NCBI GenBank assembly: GCA_017958015.1
Contig: JAGDDM010000169.1
Coordinates: forward strand, 1-8,384
Length of the DNA: 8,384 nucleotides
Direction of reading: 5' to 3'
Source of the DNA: Abditibacteriota bacterium
GTDB taxonomy: Bacteria > Armatimonadota > UBA5829
Under the pieces are notes generated by a model. That model ran no database searches. It was not told where the DNA came from and was given only the letters and a program-made list of their open reading frames with translations. This document shows, piece by piece, positions 6,757 to 8,384 of the stretch. Made by a program: the position numbers and the translations under genes. Every line of letters begins with the position of its first letter. The first letter of the stretch is position 1.

Positions 6757-7868
6757 AAAAGTACGCTCACATTTTCATATACGCTTTCATCGCCCTGGTG
6801 TCGCTGGGAATAATGATTTATCACAGCGGAGATTTTTCTCTGTGGAATGACGACATGGCAATGCTGGGCATGTGCTCCAAAGGGTTTACTTTCCGCGAAA
6901 TGATTCGGTCGGCGGTGGAAAACGACAGAATGCCCGTGCTCTACCACATTCTGTTTTTCTTGTTTAACAAGTTCGCTGTAGGCGACTTCGCTTTCAAGTT
7001 CTCCTCCATGATTTTCACCGCCGCCGGCATATTCACATGCGGGCTTTTGGGCAAAAGATTGGGAAACACAATCGTCGGCACGATAACCGCCTGCGTGTCC
7101 GCTTATCAGATCTGCTCGCCCTTCGGAGATTTTCTGCGGCCCTACGCCATGCTCTTTTTCGTCATGTCCGTGGTTTTCCTCCTGTACGCAAAGCGTTTTG
7201 AGGAACGGGGAAACGAAACAATAAAAACGCAAATAATTCTCGGTGTCATATACGGTATAGCCGTAAATCTGCACTATACCGCCATACTCGTTCTGTTCGT
7301 GCTTTTTATCACCGATCTCGTAATGATTTTATCGAAGAAAAGCAAACCCGTCGCTTTTGTTTCGTACATCGTATGCGCACTGATGTTCATTCCTTGGTTT
7401 ATTATAGGCATTATCGTACCGGCAATTAAAGGAAACTCCTACATGGCGGCGAGAGTTGCCGAAGACACGGTCCCGCTTACACGGGGACAAATGAAAAAAA
7501 GACTCCTGGACATGAAAAGCCTGACACCTTTCATTCCCGGTCTCGCGGTCTACTGTCTCGTTTTGCTTGCCGCGCTTAAAAACAGACTTACGGACAAGGA
7601 TCGGATTTGCGGTGTTTTCATTGTCGCTTTCGTTATAAATTTCGTAATCGTCACGATTCTCGGGAGAGACCCGGCGCTGTATCTTTCCTCCCGGTTTTAC
7701 GTACCGGTCATGCCGGTTCTCGCCGTTTGTATGGGGTTATCGGTATCTTGGATAGTAAATTCGATACATCTTCCCCGTATCGCCGGAGTCGCCGTTGCTT
7801 TCACCGCCGTGGCGATATGCCTGTTTTGCGTACACAAATCCTATCTGCCTGGCAGCAGGTTTTTATAA
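6753..7868 (+). CDS. GT39-like membrane glycosyltransferase, frame ends early
   Basis: A polytopic GT-C fold protein resembling GT39/ArnT-type enzymes, which move a sugar from a polyprenyl-phosphate carrier to an acceptor on the outer face of the membrane. The 371-residue frame has about 11 hydrophobic segments, beginning at 5-23 and ending at 343-359. Family marks are WNDD at 31-34 in the first external loop (position of the catalytic acidic pair), PVLYHIL at 61-67, FLRPYAM at 127-133, HYTA at 174-177 and SSRFYVPVMP at 312-321. AGGTGA (6741-6746) lies six bases before the ATG, which overlaps the hydrolase stop. The frame stops just after the last helix, while the -1 frame continues with a plausible external C-terminal domain to 8236. 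It is therefore probably the first part of a frameshifted gene of about 494 codons. Donor and acceptor are unknown. Confidence 0.78.
   Translation: MKKYAHIFIYAFIALVSLGIMIYHSGDFSLWNDDMAMLGMCSKGFTFREMIRSAVENDRMPVLYHILFFLFNKFAVGDFAFKFSSMIFTAAGIFTCGLLGKRLGNTIVGTITACVSAYQICSPFGDFLRPYAMLFFVMSVVFLLYAKRFEERGNETIKTQIILGVIYGIAVNLHYTAILVLFVLFITDLVMILSKKSKPVAFVSYIVCALMFIPWFIIGIIVPAIKGNSYMAARVAEDTVPLTRGQMKKRLLDMKSLTPFIPGLAVYCLVLLAALKNRLTDKDRICGVFIVAFVINFVIVTILGRDPALYLSSRFYVPVMPVLAVCMGLSVSWIVNSIHLPRIAGVAVAFTAVAICLFCVHKSYLPGSRFL
6763..6827 (+). repeat. Direct repeat, copy 1 (start of GT39-like gene)
   Basis: This 65-nt stretch encodes the first transmembrane helix and matches 8294-8358 at 63 of 65 positions, counted by eye. 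The two differences fall in adjacent codons (CTG GTG here, CTT GCG there). Identity drops sharply right after it. Confidence 0.85.
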
Positions 7869-8236
7869 ACAACCATAAAAGCGGCACATATAAAGAAGCG
7901 GCGGAATATCTTCTCTCCCGAAAGGACATACACAGCCCCCATACTCTTGTGGCGGAAGCGGATTGCACCGTAATGCGATACCTCGGCTGGCACGACCACT
8001 ACCTCACCGAAGATCTGACCGCAGAAGAAGTTCGTGTCCCCGCCAGAGTTCTGCCGATACCGAACAACGTAAATAAAATATACTACTGCCAAAACTTCGG
8101 CCACCGGGACGGAATGGACAAGGAACGGGCCGCTCTTCTCCGGGATTTCAACCTCACATCCACCGAAATCATAACGGGAAAAATGGGGTACGGAAAGACA
8201 ATAATAGAAGTCTACGAACGCCGAAAAACCGATTAA
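7862..8236 (+). pseudogene. Displaced C-terminal domain of the GT39-like gene
   Basis: This is the -1 frame relative to the preceding gene, 124 residues from FINNHKSGTYKEAAEYLLS to ERRKTD before a TAA. The YKEAAEYL stretch just after the last helix is the usual way the external C-terminal part of GT39-like proteins begins. The frame has no ribosome binding site or start at its upstream end; the nearest starts are a GTG at 7949 and an ATG at 7973, both well inside it. Adding one T to the TTTTT run at 7860-7864 would join GSRF smoothly to FINNHK, making one protein of about 494 residues. It is either a recent one-base deletion that broke the gene, an assembly or sequencing error in the homopolymer, or, less likely, a site of frameshifted expression. 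Confidence 0.65.
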
Positions 8237-8280
8237 CGAAATCATTACATCATTCAACTTCAATTTTGTGACGGAAAAAA

Positions 8281-8384
8281 ATGACAAAAAAGCACGCTCA
8301 CATTTTCATATACGCTTTCATCGCCCTTGCGTCGCTGGGAATAATGATTTATCACAGCAACGACTATTCCCTTTCCATAGACGA
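8281..8384 (+). CDS. Second GT39-like glycosyltransferase, N-terminal 34 residues only
   Basis: An ATG at 8281 opens a frame running off the window. Its product begins MTKKHAHIFIYAFIALASL and matches the start of the upstream GT39-like protein almost residue for residue up to the first external loop, where SIDD replaces WNDD but keeps the acidic pair. The first membrane helix is complete. The gap to the previous stop is 44 nt and holds no terminator that I can see. The ribosome binding site is poor (ACGGAA before an A-run), so it may depend on upstream translation. It is a tandem paralogue. Whether it is intact, and whether it replaces the frameshifted copy, cannot be seen here. Confidence 0.75.
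   Translation, partial: MTKKHAHIFIYAFIALASLGIMIYHSNDYSLSID
8294..8358 (+). repeat. Direct repeat, copy 2 (start of second GT39-like gene)
   Basis: Partner of 6763-6827, about 1.53 kb downstream in the same orientation, with 63 of 65 bases identical. Near-identity at wobble positions implies recent duplication or gene conversion. The sequence beyond it (8359-8384) is clearly more diverged from copy 1. Confidence 0.85.

Noticed and set aside
7607..7861. Upstream part of the -1 frame as the start of a separate gene
   Set aside because: It overlaps coding sequence for two or three convincing membrane helices in the other frame and translates to an Arg/His/Cys-rich nonsense-like sequence; only the part after about 7862 looks real.
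7848..7864. CCTG-GCAG-CAGG followed by TTTTT as a terminator
   Set aside because: The stem is only four pairs and sits inside coding sequence; too weak to call. It could at most assist slippage at the T-run.
7859..7868. Programmed -1 frameshift at G TTT TTA
   Set aside because: A canonical slippery heptamer needs three identical leading bases (T TTT TTA), and I see no strong downstream structure; an indel or sequence error is simpler.
8237..8280. Terminator or promoter between the two GT39-like copies
   Set aside because: The 44-nt gap is AT-rich with A-runs, but I find no stable hairpin with a T-tract and no well-spaced -35/-10 pair.

Overview
The window looks like part of a bacterial chromosome from an uncultured or poorly characterised anaerobe. 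The central genes are GC-rich with mostly C or G at third codon positions, are tightly packed on the + strand, carry Shine-Dalgarno sites and often start with TTG. Formate-tetrahydrofolate ligase and an AcsE-type methyl-tetrahydrofolate methyltransferase side by side fit anaerobic one-carbon metabolism. The exported protein with secretin/TonB N-terminal-like (STN-like) modules would suit a diderm lineage. An Armatimonadota/Abditibacteriota-like or similar gut bacterium is a guess only; nothing in the sequence fixes the taxon.

Layout. (1) Positions 1-172, minus strand: the 5' end of an unrecognised AT-rich gene with its own promoter and ribosome binding site. (2) Positions 173-324: a divergent promoter region. 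(3) Positions 325-5946, plus strand: five genes with gaps of at most 15 nt or short overlaps: dapA; an exported 583-residue protein with two STN-like modules; a small basic single-pass membrane protein; an acsE-like methyltransferase; and fhs. A good sigma70-type promoter (266-294) lies before the first and a rho-independent terminator (5953-5981) after the last, so they read as one transcription unit. (4) Positions 5980-8384: an alpha/beta hydrolase, then a GT39-like polytopic glycosyltransferase gene split by a frameshift near 7860, then the start of a second tandem copy of the same gene, cut by the window edge.

How the genes fit together. DapA commits aspartate semialdehyde to diaminopimelate and lysine. 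Fhs makes 10-formyl-THF from formate, and the AcsE-like protein moves methyl groups from methyl-THF to a corrinoid carrier. Between these housekeeping enzymes sit two envelope proteins of unknown function that are translationally linked by a 4-nt overlap; they are the least explained part of the unit. The downstream hydrolase and GT39-like genes overlap by 4 nt and suggest surface glycan or lipid-linked sugar work, with recent tandem duplication and decay or sequence error. I see no CRISPR array, transposase, tRNA or rRNA.
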